A stretch of 64,000 nucleotides of DNA from Palsa-504 sp963769715 (GTDB lineage: Bacteria; Actinomycetota; Actinomycetes; Streptosporangiales; Streptosporangiaceae): NCBI GenBank assembly GCA_963769715.1, contig CAVYNE010000029.1, positions 1 through 64,000 of the forward strand, in the 5' to 3' direction. Shown here piece after piece: positions 40,739 to 49,788 of the stretch. Position 1 is the first letter of the stretch. Every line of letters starts with the position of its first letter. The translations under genes and the position numbers were made by a program. The notes under the pieces are model-generated. The model searched no databases, was not told where the DNA came from, and saw only the letters and a program-made list of their open reading frames with translations.

Positions 40739-42022
40739 CTAGAAGATCAGCGGACACCAGGGAGCGGGGTCCCAGGACATGGCGGCCGAGAGGTGCCGGA
40801 CGGCGCCGGGCCGCAGCTCGGCGACTAGGCCGGCCCCGGCGAGCGCGCCCAGCCTGGTCCCGCCCAGGTAGGCCGCGCCGAGTTCGGTCACGTCCAGCGC
40901 CAGGTCGGCCGCCGAGGTGGCCGGAACGCACGACGCCGCCAGGCCGAAGTCGCCCCCGGGACCGTCGCCGGTGGTCGTCAGCCGCCACCGGCCGGCGTTG
41001 GACGGCAGGATCTCGTCTCGCACCTCGATGACCGTGTCGACCGGGCACGAATACCTGCGCCCGGTCAGCGCGGCGGGCACGTCGATGATCCGGACCCACA
41101 GGCCGTCGGCCAGCTGCGTCCGCGCCCGCCTCGGGTCGGCCAGCTGGTACAGCAGCGGATCGTCGACGGGGCGACGGTGCACGCGGAACTCGCTGGTCAG
41201 GTCCCGGCTGAGCAGGTCGGCCCAGAGCGTCGCGCTGGCGGCGGGATCGACCGCCATCAGTTCGCGCACGGTCAGCACGTTCTCAGGCAGGAAATCCGCC
41301 CACTGGTCCACGCCCGAGTACAGCGCGTAGCCACGCGGCCCGCTGCCGTCCTCGGCCAGCAGGCAGCGCAGCGGGCTGGCGCCCTTCCGCTCCTCGGCCG
41401 GGTCGTAAAGCGCTCGCCGCCACCACGCGTCGTTGCGCCCGAAGAGCCCAGGACGTGACGGCAGCACGGCGTCGTAGACCTTGGCCAGCTCGGGCAGGGC
41501 GGCCTGCGGGTCGGCGATCCGCAGCCGCAGGCCGTCGGGGGGGACGGTCCTGGCCAGCGCGCCCTCGCCGCGCCGGAACGTGTAGCTGAGGATCCCGCTG
41601 GCGTTGCCGTAGCCGTACCTGGAGTAGATCGCCGACTCCGACGCCCACAGCGCGGCGAGCGGCTCGCCTCGGTCCCGGACGTCGGCCAGCTGGCGGCGCA
41701 TCAGGCTGCGCAGCACGCCGCGCCGCCGGTGTGTGGGCAGCACCGCCACGAAGGTCACGCCGGCTGCGGGCAGCACGTCCTGCCCCGGCACGCTCAGCTG
41801 GAAGCTGTAGATCGACGTGACGCCGACGGGTGTGGCACCGTCCCAGGCCGCGAGGGTGCGGTCGAACTCGAACCGGTCGAGGACCACGTGCCGGTCGCTC
41901 TCGGAAAGCGGCGAGCCGTGGAAGGCATGCTGCGTGACCGCCTCGAAGCTGTCGAATTCGTCCTCGGTGATGGGCCGGATCGGATATGGGCCGTCGGTGC
42001 GGCTCGGGGCAGACTCTGTCAT
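40739..42022 (-). CDS. Eis-type GNAT N-acetyltransferase
   Basis: 427 residues. The first GNAT domain carries FVAVLPTHRRRGVLRSLMRR (about 91-110), the acetyl-CoA loop. It is followed by ALWASESAIYSRYGYGNASG, the Eis-family region with the catalytic Tyr. A second GNAT-like half and a C-terminal sterol-carrier-like domain follow. The chain ends in Phe (WCPLIF), whose carboxylate acts as general base in mycobacterial Eis. Relatives acetylate aminoglycosides at several positions or protein lysines; the natural substrate here is unknown. Confidence 0.88.
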   Translation of the reverse strand: MTESAPSRTDGPYPIRPITEDEFDSFEAVTQHAFHGSPLSESDRHVVLDRFEFDRTLAAWDGATPVGVTSIYSFQLSVPGQDVLPAAGVTFVAVLPTHRRRGVLRSLMRRQLADVRDRGEPLAALWASESAIYSRYGYGNASGILSYTFRRGEGALARTVPPDGLRLRIADPQAALPELAKVYDAVLPSRPGLFGRNDAWWRRALYDPAEERKGASPLRCLLAEDGSGPRGYALYSGVDQWADFLPENVLTVRELMAVDPAASATLWADLLSRDLTSEFRVHRRPVDDPLLYQLADPRRARTQLADGLWVRIIDVPAALTGRRYSCPVDTVIEVRDEILPSNAGRWRLTTTGDGPGGDFGLAASCVPATSAADLALDVTELGAAYLGGTRLGALAGAGLVAELRPGAVRHLSAAMSWDPAPWCPLIF

Positions 42023-42028
42023 ATAGCC

Positions 42029-42034
42029 TTCGTA
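42029..42034 (-). promoter_or_regulatory. -10-like hexamer TACGAA upstream of the Eis-type gene
   Basis: Ends 6 nt before ATG 42022, the same spacing as other probable leaderless starts in this window. Confidence 0.35.
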
Positions 42035-42102
42035 CCTCGGCCTGCCCGGCCGACGCGACTGGTTTAGCCTGCCCGGCCCTGATCGAATACAGTGCCCGCA
42101 TC

Positions 42103-43506
42103 ATGGTAACCGCGCCGCAGCCCAAGGGACCCCGCTCGGGGCGACGGCGCGCGCGGCGGTTCCTGCGGACCCTGCGTACCCAGCTGACCAGGCAGTTCAT
42201 CACCAGGAACCGTCGGCTGGCCTTTGCTCTGTCGGTGCTGACGATCGCCATCGGCGTGGCCTCGGTGCACCTGTCCGAGTGGTGGTTCTCGCCCGGCGTG
42301 ATGATCTTGCCGATCCTGGCCGGCGGCCTGCTGCTGTGGCCGCGGGCGCTGCGTATCTTCTTCGCCTTCGCTGCGGCGACCCTCGTCTACGACGTGATCG
42401 AGGACAAGGCCGGGGCCGGGATCGTCGCCACCATCGTGCTGACCGCCGCCTTCGCCGACGTGCTCGCGCGGACCAGGGAGAAGCTCGGCGTCCAGGGCCT
42501 GCGCGGCGACCGGATGCTGGTCGAGCTGCGGGACCGCATCCGGGCCCAGGGCAAGCTACCCGAGCTGGGCGAGGGATGGGGGTCGTCCCTGGTACTCAAG
42601 CCGGCCGGCGGCTCCTCGTTCGGCGGCGACTTCGTGGTGTCGTTCTGCGACGGCAAGATGCTCGAGGTGGCGCTCGTCGACGTCTCCGGCAAGGGCATCG
42701 ACGCGGGGACCAGGGCGCTGCTGCTTTCCGGTGCCTTCGGCGGCCTGCTCGGTTCGGTGCCCAGGGAAGAGTTCCTTCCCGCCTGCAACGCGTACATGCG
42801 CCGCGGCGGGGCCACCGAGGGCTTCGTCACCGCCGTGCACCTCTCGCTCGACCTGGCCTCGGGCGAGTACGTGATCGCCTCGGCCGGGCATCCGCCGGCC
42901 GTGCGCTACGACGGGGCCGCGGGCCGCTGGCGGATCACCCGCGCCCACGGGATCGTCCTCGGCGTGGTGGCGGACCTGCATGGCGCCGCCACCGAGTCCG
43001 AGCGCGGCGTGCTGCAGCGCGGCGACGCGCTCATGCTCTACACCGACGGGCTGGTCGAAGCGCCCGGGCGGGACATCGATGTGGGCACCGATCGGCTGCT
43101 CGGCGAGGCCGAGCGCATGCTGGCCAGCGGCTTCAGGACCGGCGCCCCGGCGCTGGTCGCGGCCATGCAACGGGAGATCGGCGGCTCCGACGACTGCGCC
43201 CTAGTCCTGCTCTGGCGGACTGTGTTAGCCCGGGGGGCGACCCCCCGGAACCCCCGGTGCGCTTCGCGCCCCGCTGCGGTCCTCGCCGTAGTATCACGCG
43301 GCCGGAGGGGCCATAGACCCCTCGCGACCGCGCGATCGCGGCTACGCCGCGCCTGCCGTAGCCTTCCGGCTCCTCGGCGCCCTGGCGATCGCTCCCCGCG
43401 GGTCCCCCGGGTGGCCAATCAATGCAATAACGGCACCCCGCCTATACTGACGGCCGAAACTGACGTCCATGTCAGGTATTTTCATTATCATAACGTTGTT
43501 CGCTAA
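42103..43506 (+). CDS. SpoIIE-family PP2C serine phosphatase, membrane-bound, 3' end altered
   Basis: 467 residues from ATG 42103. Two or three membrane helices (LAFALSVLTIAIGVASVHLS, MILPILAGGLLLWPRALRIF; about 40-130) precede a SpoIIE/PP2C domain (GGSSFGGDFVVSFCDGKMLE; DVSGKGIDAGTRALLLSGAF; ALMLYTDGLVEAPG; GGSDDCALVLLWR). The Asp residues for two metal ions are present. Such enzymes dephosphorylate anti-anti-sigma factors in partner-switching cascades. The domain ends near residue 372 (43218). The final 95 residues come from a G/C-run repeat and random-looking DNA that displaced the original stop. Confidence 0.85.
   Translation: MVTAPQPKGPRSGRRRARRFLRTLRTQLTRQFITRNRRLAFALSVLTIAIGVASVHLSEWWFSPGVMILPILAGGLLLWPRALRIFFAFAAATLVYDVIEDKAGAGIVATIVLTAAFADVLARTREKLGVQGLRGDRMLVELRDRIRAQGKLPELGEGWGSSLVLKPAGGSSFGGDFVVSFCDGKMLEVALVDVSGKGIDAGTRALLLSGAFGGLLGSVPREEFLPACNAYMRRGGATEGFVTAVHLSLDLASGEYVIASAGHPPAVRYDGAAGRWRITRAHGIVLGVVADLHGAATESERGVLQRGDALMLYTDGLVEAPGRDIDVGTDRLLGEAERMLASGFRTGAPALVAAMQREIGGSDDCALVLLWRTVLARGATPRNPRCASRPAAVLAVVSRGRRGHRPLATARSRLRRACRSLPAPRRPGDRSPRVPRVANQCNNGTPPILTAETDVHVRYFHYHNVVR
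43225..43420. repeat. long G-run/C-run repeat at the SpoIIE gene 3' end
   Basis: Begins TTAGCCCGGGGGGCGACCCC followed by CCGGAACCCCC, as in pepN, then about 150 bp of GC-rich hairpin-prone DNA ending CCCGCGGGTCCCCCGGGTGG. It appears to be a longer member of the dispersed family. Confidence 0.6.
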
Positions 43507-43688
43507 CACAAACTATTTTTCTCGCGTGTAACCTGCGGAAACATCGGCGTAACCTGCGCGAACGGTAGTGAGCGCGTCCCCCGGTGTCGGCTAACCAGGG
43601 TCTCAGACCCCGGTTAGCCGACACGGCTGTCATGTGACGCATGCGTCATTGTTTGCAATTATTTGTGCATTCCCTGGAAGATGACAGC
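43430..43688 (+). promoter_or_regulatory. promoter region of the hopanoid operon
   Basis: Sharply AT-richer DNA (TTTTCATTATCATAACG, AACACAAACTATTTTTCTCG) follows the repeat. A direct repeat GTAACCTGCG (43530-43539 and 43551-43560, 21 bp apart, two helical turns) could be a regulator site. A hairpin (43584-43624) lies between it and hpnC. Confidence 0.5.
43584..43624. terminator. hairpin with 13-bp perfect stem, extended by a GGG/CCC block
   Basis: GTGTCGGCTAACC (43584-43596) pairs with GGTTAGCCGACAC (43612-43624). It lies 65 bp before hpnC and 78 bp after the SpoIIE frame ends. It may terminate that gene or act in the hpnC leader. Confidence 0.55.
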
Positions 43689-44642
43689 GTGGCTCGGGGA
43701 AGTCGCAGTACGGCAAGCGCCGAACGGACGGGTATGCGTGAGCATGTCCGCCCGTCGGTGACGCATGCCGAAGAGGTGGTGGCCAACGCGTCGGGGGAGA
43801 ACTTTCCCGTCGCGCTCCGCCTGCTGCCGGCCAGGCACCGGCGGCACCTGACGAACCTGTACTTCTTCGCCCGGCTCACCGACGACCTCGGCGACGAGGC
43901 CCGCGACGCGCAAGCCGGCACGGGCGAGGGGACCGACCCGAGCGAGGGGGCCGACGTCACCGCGCTTCGGCTGCGCCTGCTCGACGAACTGGCCGCCGAC
44001 GTCGACCGCATCTACCAAGGCACGGCACCGGAATCGCCGGTCATGCGCGCCATGGCGGACACCGTGCGCGAGTGCGGGGTCCCGGCCCAGCCGCTGCTCG
44101 ACCTGATCCAGGCCAACCGGCAGGACCAGCAGGTCACCCGCTACCGCACGTTCGCCGACCTGGAGCGGTACTGCGAGCTGTCCGCCAACCCCGTTGGCCA
44201 AATCGTGCTCTACATCTTCGGCGTCGCTACGCCCGAGCGCATCGCCCTCTCCGATAGCATCTGCACGGCCCTGCAGCTGGCCGAACATTGGCAAGATGTA
44301 GCCGAGGACCTGGGCAACGGACGGATTTACCTGCCGGGCGAGGACCTGGAGCGGTACGGCTGCACGGAGGCGGACCTGGCCGCGCCGACGGCGGGCCCAG
44401 CCGTGCGGGAGCTGATGACCTTCGAGACCGACCGCGCCTCGCGCCTGCTCGAGGCGGGCGCGCCGCTGGTCGGCACGCTGCGTGGTTCGGCCCGGCTGGC
44501 GGTGGCGGGCTACCTGGCGGGCGGGCGGGCGGCGCTGGCCGCGATCCGGGCGCAGCGGCATGACGTGCTGAAGGGGACCCCGCGGCCGCGCCAGCAGCGG
44601 CTGGCGGGCGAGCTGGTCAAGGCTTACGTGAGAGGGAGGTGA
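43689..44642 (+). CDS. hpnC: hydroxysqualene synthase HpnC
   Basis: 317 residues from GTG 43689 (GGAAG 8 nt upstream); ATG 43641 and ATG 43734 are alternatives. It has the squalene/phytoene synthase fold: first Asp-rich site FFARLTDDLGDE (about 58-69) and second site LAEHWQDVAEDLGNGRIYLP (about 197-216). The QDVAEDLGNGR form is typical of HpnC, which converts presqualene diphosphate to hydroxysqualene. It is the first gene of the hopanoid operon; hpnD starts 10 bp after its stop. Confidence 0.93.
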   Translation: MARGSRSTASAERTGMREHVRPSVTHAEEVVANASGENFPVALRLLPARHRRHLTNLYFFARLTDDLGDEARDAQAGTGEGTDPSEGADVTALRLRLLDELAADVDRIYQGTAPESPVMRAMADTVRECGVPAQPLLDLIQANRQDQQVTRYRTFADLERYCELSANPVGQIVLYIFGVATPERIALSDSICTALQLAEHWQDVAEDLGNGRIYLPGEDLERYGCTEADLAAPTAGPAVRELMTFETDRASRLLEAGAPLVGTLRGSARLAVAGYLAGGRAALAAIRAQRHDVLKGTPRPRQQRLAGELVKAYVRGR

Positions 44643-44652
44643 GCAGGCGCTA

Positions 44653-45504
44653 GTGGAACTCACCGAGGCGTACCGCGAATGCGAGCGGATCACCTGGACG
44701 CAGGCGAGGAACTTCGCGTACGGCATCAGGCTGCTGCCGGCCGACAAGCGGCGCGGGCTCGCCGTCATCTACGCGTTCGCCCGGCGGATCGACGACATCG
44801 GTGACGGCACGATGCCGCCCGAGGAGAAGATAACCGCCCTCGAACAAGCGCGCCGGCAAGTTCTCGAACTGTCCCGGCCGGACCCGGATGACCCGGTGCT
44901 GCTCGCGCTGGCCGATACCGGGCGTAACTTCCCCGTCCCCATGCAGGCGTTCGGCGAGCTCATCGACGGGTGCGTGGCGGACGTGCGCGGCACGCACTAC
45001 GAGACGTTTGACGATCTGCTGTATTACTGCCGCTGCGTGGCCGGCTCGATCGGCCGGCTGTCCCTGGGCATCTTCGGCACCAGCGGCGCTCCGGAGGTGG
45101 CGTCCCGGCTGGCAGACTCCCTGGGTGTGGCCCTGCAGCTCACGAACATCCTGCGCGACATCCGCGAGGACTACGACAGCGGGCGGGTCTACCTGCCCGC
45201 CGAAGACCTGGCCAAGTTCGACTGCGCTCTGGGCCTCGATAGTCGCACCCAAAGCCCGGCCTTCGCCAAACTGGTCGAGTTCGAGGCCGACCGGGCCCGG
45301 GACTGGTACGCCACCGGCCTGCAACTGCTCCCGATGCTCGACCGCCGCAGCGCGGCCTGCGCCGGCGCCATGGCCGGCATCTACCGGCGGCTGCTCGACC
45401 GGATCGCGGCACAGCCCGCGGCGGTGCTGCGCGGCCGGATGTCGCTGTCGGCGGGGGAGAAGGCCGTGGTCGCGGTGAAGGCTCTGGCCGGGAAGATCGC
45501 ATGA
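44653..45504 (+). CDS. hpnD: presqualene diphosphate synthase HpnD
   Basis: 283 residues from GTG 44653. Asp-rich motifs: FARRIDDIGDG (about 44-54) and LTNILRDIREDYDSGRVYLP (about 165-184), the latter with the canonical NxxxD..DxxxxR spacing. HpnD condenses two farnesyl diphosphates into presqualene diphosphate at the membrane face. The sequence around residues 5-25 (AYRECERITWTQARNFAYGI) is typical of HpnD. The stop overlaps the hpnE start (ATGA), so translation is coupled. Confidence 0.94.
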   Translation: MELTEAYRECERITWTQARNFAYGIRLLPADKRRGLAVIYAFARRIDDIGDGTMPPEEKITALEQARRQVLELSRPDPDDPVLLALADTGRNFPVPMQAFGELIDGCVADVRGTHYETFDDLLYYCRCVAGSIGRLSLGIFGTSGAPEVASRLADSLGVALQLTNILRDIREDYDSGRVYLPAEDLAKFDCALGLDSRTQSPAFAKLVEFEADRARDWYATGLQLLPMLDRRSAACAGAMAGIYRRLLDRIAAQPAAVLRGRMSLSAGEKAVVAVKALAGKIA

Positions 45505-46898
45505 GCGCCGCCAGGGGCCGCGTTGCGGTGATCGGCGGCGGGCTGGCCGGGATCACCGCCGCGATCGCGCTCGCGGAGTCGGGCGCGGACGTCACGCTGC
45601 TCGAGGCCAGGCCCAGGCTTGGCGGCGCGACCTGCTCCTTTCATCGCGACGGCCTGATTGTCGACACCGGCCAGCACATCTTCCTCGGCTGCTGCTCCGC
45701 CTACCGCGGCCTGCTGGCCAGGCTCGGCATGACCGAGCACGCCCCGCTACAGGACCGTTTCGACGTGACCGTCCTGGCCCCCGGCCGCTCTGCTCCCAGG
45801 CAGGCCAGGCTCCGCCGGACCGCGCTCCCCGGCCCCCTGCATATGCTGCCGGCCCTGGGCCGCTACCCGTTTCTTTCTTGGACCGAACGAGTCCAGGTTT
45901 CCCGCCCCGCGCTGGCTATGCGCCTCCTTGACCCGGCCGACCCGGCGGCTGACACGCAGCGGTTCGGTGACTGGCTCGCCGCGCGGGGGCAAAGCGAGCG
46001 GGCCCGCCGGGCGCTGTGGGACCTATTCTCGGTCTCGGCCCTGAACATCGCGGGCGACGACGCCTCGCTGGCCCTGGCCGCCACCGTGGTGAAGACCGGC
46101 CTGCTCGGCAAGAACGACGCGGCCGACATCGGCGTCCCCGCCCTCCCGCTCGGCGAACTGCACGGCGACGCGGCCGCGACCCTGCTGGCCAAGCTCGGCG
46201 CGCAGGTCACCCTGGGCGCCAAGGTCACCGCTATTGACGCTGCCGTTGAGGAGGGCGACGGGTTCCGCGTCCGGCTGGCTCAAGGCGGTGACATACCAGC
46301 GGACGCCGTGGTCCTGGCGGTCCCGCACGAGAAGGCCGCGCCGCTGATCCCGCCGGACACGCTGCCGGACCGGACAGTCGCCGATTGGGCCGGCTTGGGC
46401 GCCTCGCCGATCGTCAACGTGCACGTGATCTACGACCGGCAGGTCACGGACCTCCCATTCGCCGCCGCCATCGACTCCCCGGTGCAGTGGGTCTTCGACC
46501 GCACCCGCATCTCCGGAATGACTGCTGCTAACCACGGGGGCCCCGGGCAGTACCTGGCCATCTCGCTGTCGGCCGCCGATGAGTACGCGGACGTGCCCGC
46601 GGCCCGGCTGCGCGAGCAGTTCGTGCCCGCGCTGGCCGAACTGTTTCCCGCCGCCCACGACGCCCAGGTCACCGAGTTCTTCGTCACCCGCGAGCGGCGG
46701 GCGACGTTCCGCCAGACACCCGGCAGCGGCGCGTTGCGGCCCAAGGCCGCGACCCAGCGGCCCGGCCTGGTGCTGGCCGGCGCGTGGACCGACACTGGAT
46801 GGCCGGACACTATGGAGGGCGCGGTGCGCAGCGGCCTGGCCGCAGCCGTCGAGCTACGTCATACCGTTCTTACCTCAACGATAGGGGTGCGTCAGTGA
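45501..46898 (+). CDS. hpnE: hydroxysqualene dehydroxylase HpnE, FAD-dependent
   Basis: 465 residues. An N-terminal FAD-binding Rossmann motif VAVIGGGLAGITAAIALAES plus LLEARPRLGG (about 8-42), and the C-terminal FAD loop GLVLAGAWTDTGWPDTMEGA (about 424-443) in the amine-oxidase/desaturase style. HpnE reduces hydroxysqualene to squalene, completing the bacterial three-enzyme route that replaces eukaryote-type squalene synthase. It overlaps hpnD (4 bp) and the polyprenyl synthase gene (4 bp). Confidence 0.93.
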   Translation: MSAARGRVAVIGGGLAGITAAIALAESGADVTLLEARPRLGGATCSFHRDGLIVDTGQHIFLGCCSAYRGLLARLGMTEHAPLQDRFDVTVLAPGRSAPRQARLRRTALPGPLHMLPALGRYPFLSWTERVQVSRPALAMRLLDPADPAADTQRFGDWLAARGQSERARRALWDLFSVSALNIAGDDASLALAATVVKTGLLGKNDAADIGVPALPLGELHGDAAATLLAKLGAQVTLGAKVTAIDAAVEEGDGFRVRLAQGGDIPADAVVLAVPHEKAAPLIPPDTLPDRTVADWAGLGASPIVNVHVIYDRQVTDLPFAAAIDSPVQWVFDRTRISGMTAANHGGPGQYLAISLSAADEYADVPAARLREQFVPALAELFPAAHDAQVTEFFVTRERRATFRQTPGSGALRPKAATQRPGLVLAGAWTDTGWPDTMEGAVRSGLAAAVELRHTVLTSTIGVRQ

Positions 46899-47911
46899 CA
46901 GCTGTAATGCCTGAGGGAGTGGCCTTGGCCCGGGACCTAGTAGGGCCCGCAATGGAGTCCGCGATCGCCCGGCTGACGCCAGACGTGCGCGTCGTCGCGG
47001 CCTACCACCTCGGCTTTGCGGACGCCGCGGGCAACCCGATAAGAAGCGGCAGCGGCAAGGCGCTGCGGCCGGCCCTGGCCCTGCTGTCGGCCCGCGCCGC
47101 GGGCGCGCCGCCGGAGCGCGGCGTGACCGCCGCGGTGGCGGTCGAGATGGTGCACAACTTCTCCCTGCTGCATGACGACATCATGGACAACGACACCGAG
47201 CGCAGGCACCGGCCGACGGCCTGGACCGTGTTCGGCATCGGCGCGGCCATCCTGGCCGGGGACGCGCTGCTCGCGCTGGCCCAGGACCTGCTGCTCGAGG
47301 AAGGCAACCCGCAGGGCGCGTGGGCGGCCCGGTGCCTGTCCGCGGCGGTTCAGCGGCTGATCGGCGGGCAGGGCTCGGACCTGGCCTTCGAGAGGCGTGA
47401 CGACGTGACGCTGGGCGAGTGCCTGGACATGGCCGGCGACAAGACCGCCGCGCTGATGGCCTGCGCCTGCAGCATCGGCGCGGTGCACCTGGGCGCGCCG
47501 CCGACGCTGGCCATGGCCCTGGCCGGGTTCGGCGCGCACGTCGGGCTGGCCTTCCAGCTCACCGACGACCTGCTCGGCATCTGGGGCGCGCCCGAGGTCA
47601 CCGGCAAGCCGGTCCGCGCCGACCTGCGCGCCCGCAAGAAGTCCCTGCCCGTCGTGGCCGCGCTGAACAGCGGCACACCCGAGGCGGCCGAACTGCGCGT
47701 CCTGCTCACCGATCCGGCACCGCTGAGCGAGGACAACCTGGTCCGCGCGGCTGACCTGGTGGTCGCGGCGGGCGGCAAGGACTGGGCCGAGGCCGAGGCC
47801 GACATCCAGCTCGCCAGGGCCAACGCCAGCCTGGCCGACATCGACCTGGCCGCCGACGTCCGGGCCGAGCTGACCGCGATCGCCGAGTTCATCACGGCGC
47901 GCCAGTGGTAG
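46895..47911 (+). CDS. polyprenyl (probably farnesyl) diphosphate synthase
   Basis: 338 residues from GTG 46895, overlapping the hpnE stop. Both trans-prenyltransferase Asp-rich motifs are present: LLHDDIMDND (about 92-101) and FQLTDDLLGIWG (about 222-233). The conserved GSGKALRP block (about 51-58) binds IPP. Aromatic or bulky residues before the first motif (VHNFSLLHDD) are compatible with a short product such as FPP, the substrate of HpnD, though chain length is inferred. The stop overlaps the shc start by 7 bp. Confidence 0.9.
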   Translation: MTAVMPEGVALARDLVGPAMESAIARLTPDVRVVAAYHLGFADAAGNPIRSGSGKALRPALALLSARAAGAPPERGVTAAVAVEMVHNFSLLHDDIMDNDTERRHRPTAWTVFGIGAAILAGDALLALAQDLLLEEGNPQGAWAARCLSAAVQRLIGGQGSDLAFERRDDVTLGECLDMAGDKTAALMACACSIGAVHLGAPPTLAMALAGFGAHVGLAFQLTDDLLGIWGAPEVTGKPVRADLRARKKSLPVVAALNSGTPEAAELRVLLTDPAPLSEDNLVRAADLVVAAGGKDWAEAEADIQLARANASLADIDLAADVRAELTAIAEFITARQW

Positions 47912-49788
47912 CTAGCACAGTGGTAACGCTGGACCTAGCGCGGCGAACCCTGGAACGAGCGCGTGACCACACGCTCGGGCTACAGCACGCCGAAGGGTGG
48001 TGGCAGGGCGAGCTCGAGACCAACGTGACCATGGACGCCGAGGACCTGCTGCTGCGCGAGTTCCTCGGTCTGCACGACGACGCGGCGACCGCCGCGACGG
48101 CCCGCTGGATCCGGTCCCAGCAACGGGACGACGGCACCTGGGCCAACTTCTACGGCGGGCCGGGTGACCTGTCCACCACCGTGGAGGCCTACCTGGCGCT
48201 GCGGCTGGCCGGCGACGAGCCGGACGCGCCGCACATGAAGCAGGCCTGCGCCTGGATCCTGGACGCCGGCGGGGTCGAGGCGACCCGCGTGTTCACCCGG
48301 ATCTGGCTGGCGCTATCCGGCCGGTGGTCCTGGGACGACCTGCCGGTCATCCCGCCCGAGCTGATCTACCTGCCGGCTTGGTTCCCGCTCAACATCTACG
48401 ACTGGGGCTGCTGGGCGCGGCAGACCATCGTCGCGCTCGCCGTGGTCCAGTCGTTCCGCCCGTCCCGCCCCCTCCCGTTCACCATCGACGAATTGAAGAC
48501 CGGCGTTACCCCGAGCCGCCCGCCCGCCGACCCGTGGGCGCGCGTCTTCAACGCCCTGGACCGGGCCCTCCACCTTTACCGACCGGTAAAGTCGGTAAGG
48601 CGCGCGGCGCTGCGGCGGTGCGGCGAGTGGATCATCGCCCGGCAGGAGCGGGACGGCTGCTGGGGCGGCATCCAGCCGCCCTGGGTGTACTCGCTGATGG
48701 CGCTGAACCTGCTCGGCTACCAAATCGAGCATCCCACCATGCAGCGCGGACTAAGCGGTCTTGACCGGTTCACGATCACTGAGCAGGCCGCCGACGGTCC
48801 GGTGCGCCGCCTGGAGGCGTGCCAGTCGCCGGTCTGGGACACCGTGCTGACCATGATCGCGCTCGCCGACGCGGGCCTGCCGGCCGATCACCCCGCGCTG
48901 GTCAACGCCGAGCGGTGGGTGCTCGGCGAGGAGATCCGCGGCCCGGGCGACTGGCAGGTGCGCCTGCCGGACCTGGCCCCCGGCGGCTGGGCGTTCGAGT
49001 TCGACAACGACGTCTACCCCGACACCGACGACACCGCCGAGGTCGTGCTCGCGCTGCGCCGGGCGGGACCGAGGCACCCCAGGAAACAGGCCGCCATCGA
49101 CCGCGGGCTGACCTGGCTGGCCGGGATGCAGTCCAAGGACGGCGGCTGGGGCGCGTTCGACGCGGACAACACCCGCGAGCTCGTCAACAAGCTGCCGTTC
49201 TGCGACTTCGGCGCGGTCATCGACCCGCCCTCGGCCGACGTGACCGCGCACATCGTGGAGGCGTTCGCCGCCGAGGGGCGCGCCACCGACCTGGCGGTGC
49301 GTCGCGGCGTTGTCTGGCTGCTGCGGGCGCAGGAGCCGGACGGGTCCTGGTTCGGCCGGTGGGGCGCGAACTACATCTACGGCACAGGCGCCGTGGTGCC
49401 CGCGCTGATCGCGGCCGGGGTGCAGCCGTCCAAGCCGGCCATCCGCCGCGCCGTGGCCTGGCTGGAAGATCACCAGAACCCGGACGGCGGCTGGGGCGAA
49501 GACCTGCGCTCGTACGACGACCCGGCCCTGGCCGGGCAGGGCACCTCCACCGCGTCGCAGACCGCCTGGGCCCTGCTCGCCCTGCTCGCGGCGGGCGAGC
49601 GGGACAGCGTAGTGACCGAGCGCGGCGTCCGCTGGCTCGCCCAGACGCAGCGGGCCGACGGCAGCTGGGACGAGCCCCAGTACACCGGCACCGGGTTCCC
49701 CGGCGACTTCTACATCAACTATCACGTGTACCGGCTGGCCTTCCCCATCAGCGCCCTAGGCAGATACGTATCCGGAGGTAGCGCATGA
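47905..49788 (+). CDS. shc: squalene-hopene cyclase
   Basis: 627 residues from GTG 47905, the usual SHC length. The catalytic DTDDTA motif (about 373-378) that protonates squalene is intact. At least five QW-type repeats stabilise the alpha/alpha barrels (QQRDDGTWANFYGG; QSKDGGWGAF; QEPDGSWFGRWG; QNPDGGWGED; QRADGSWDEP). The membrane-entry region around GWWQGELETNVTMDAEDLLL is typical. It cyclises squalene to hopene/hopanol as a monotopic membrane enzyme. It overlaps both neighbours, so it sits mid-operon. Confidence 0.97.
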   Translation: MVASTVVTLDLARRTLERARDHTLGLQHAEGWWQGELETNVTMDAEDLLLREFLGLHDDAATAATARWIRSQQRDDGTWANFYGGPGDLSTTVEAYLALRLAGDEPDAPHMKQACAWILDAGGVEATRVFTRIWLALSGRWSWDDLPVIPPELIYLPAWFPLNIYDWGCWARQTIVALAVVQSFRPSRPLPFTIDELKTGVTPSRPPADPWARVFNALDRALHLYRPVKSVRRAALRRCGEWIIARQERDGCWGGIQPPWVYSLMALNLLGYQIEHPTMQRGLSGLDRFTITEQAADGPVRRLEACQSPVWDTVLTMIALADAGLPADHPALVNAERWVLGEEIRGPGDWQVRLPDLAPGGWAFEFDNDVYPDTDDTAEVVLALRRAGPRHPRKQAAIDRGLTWLAGMQSKDGGWGAFDADNTRELVNKLPFCDFGAVIDPPSADVTAHIVEAFAAEGRATDLAVRRGVVWLLRAQEPDGSWFGRWGANYIYGTGAVVPALIAAGVQPSKPAIRRAVAWLEDHQNPDGGWGEDLRSYDDPALAGQGTSTASQTAWALLALLAAGERDSVVTERGVRWLAQTQRADGSWDEPQYTGTGFPGDFYINYHVYRLAFPISALGRYVSGGSA

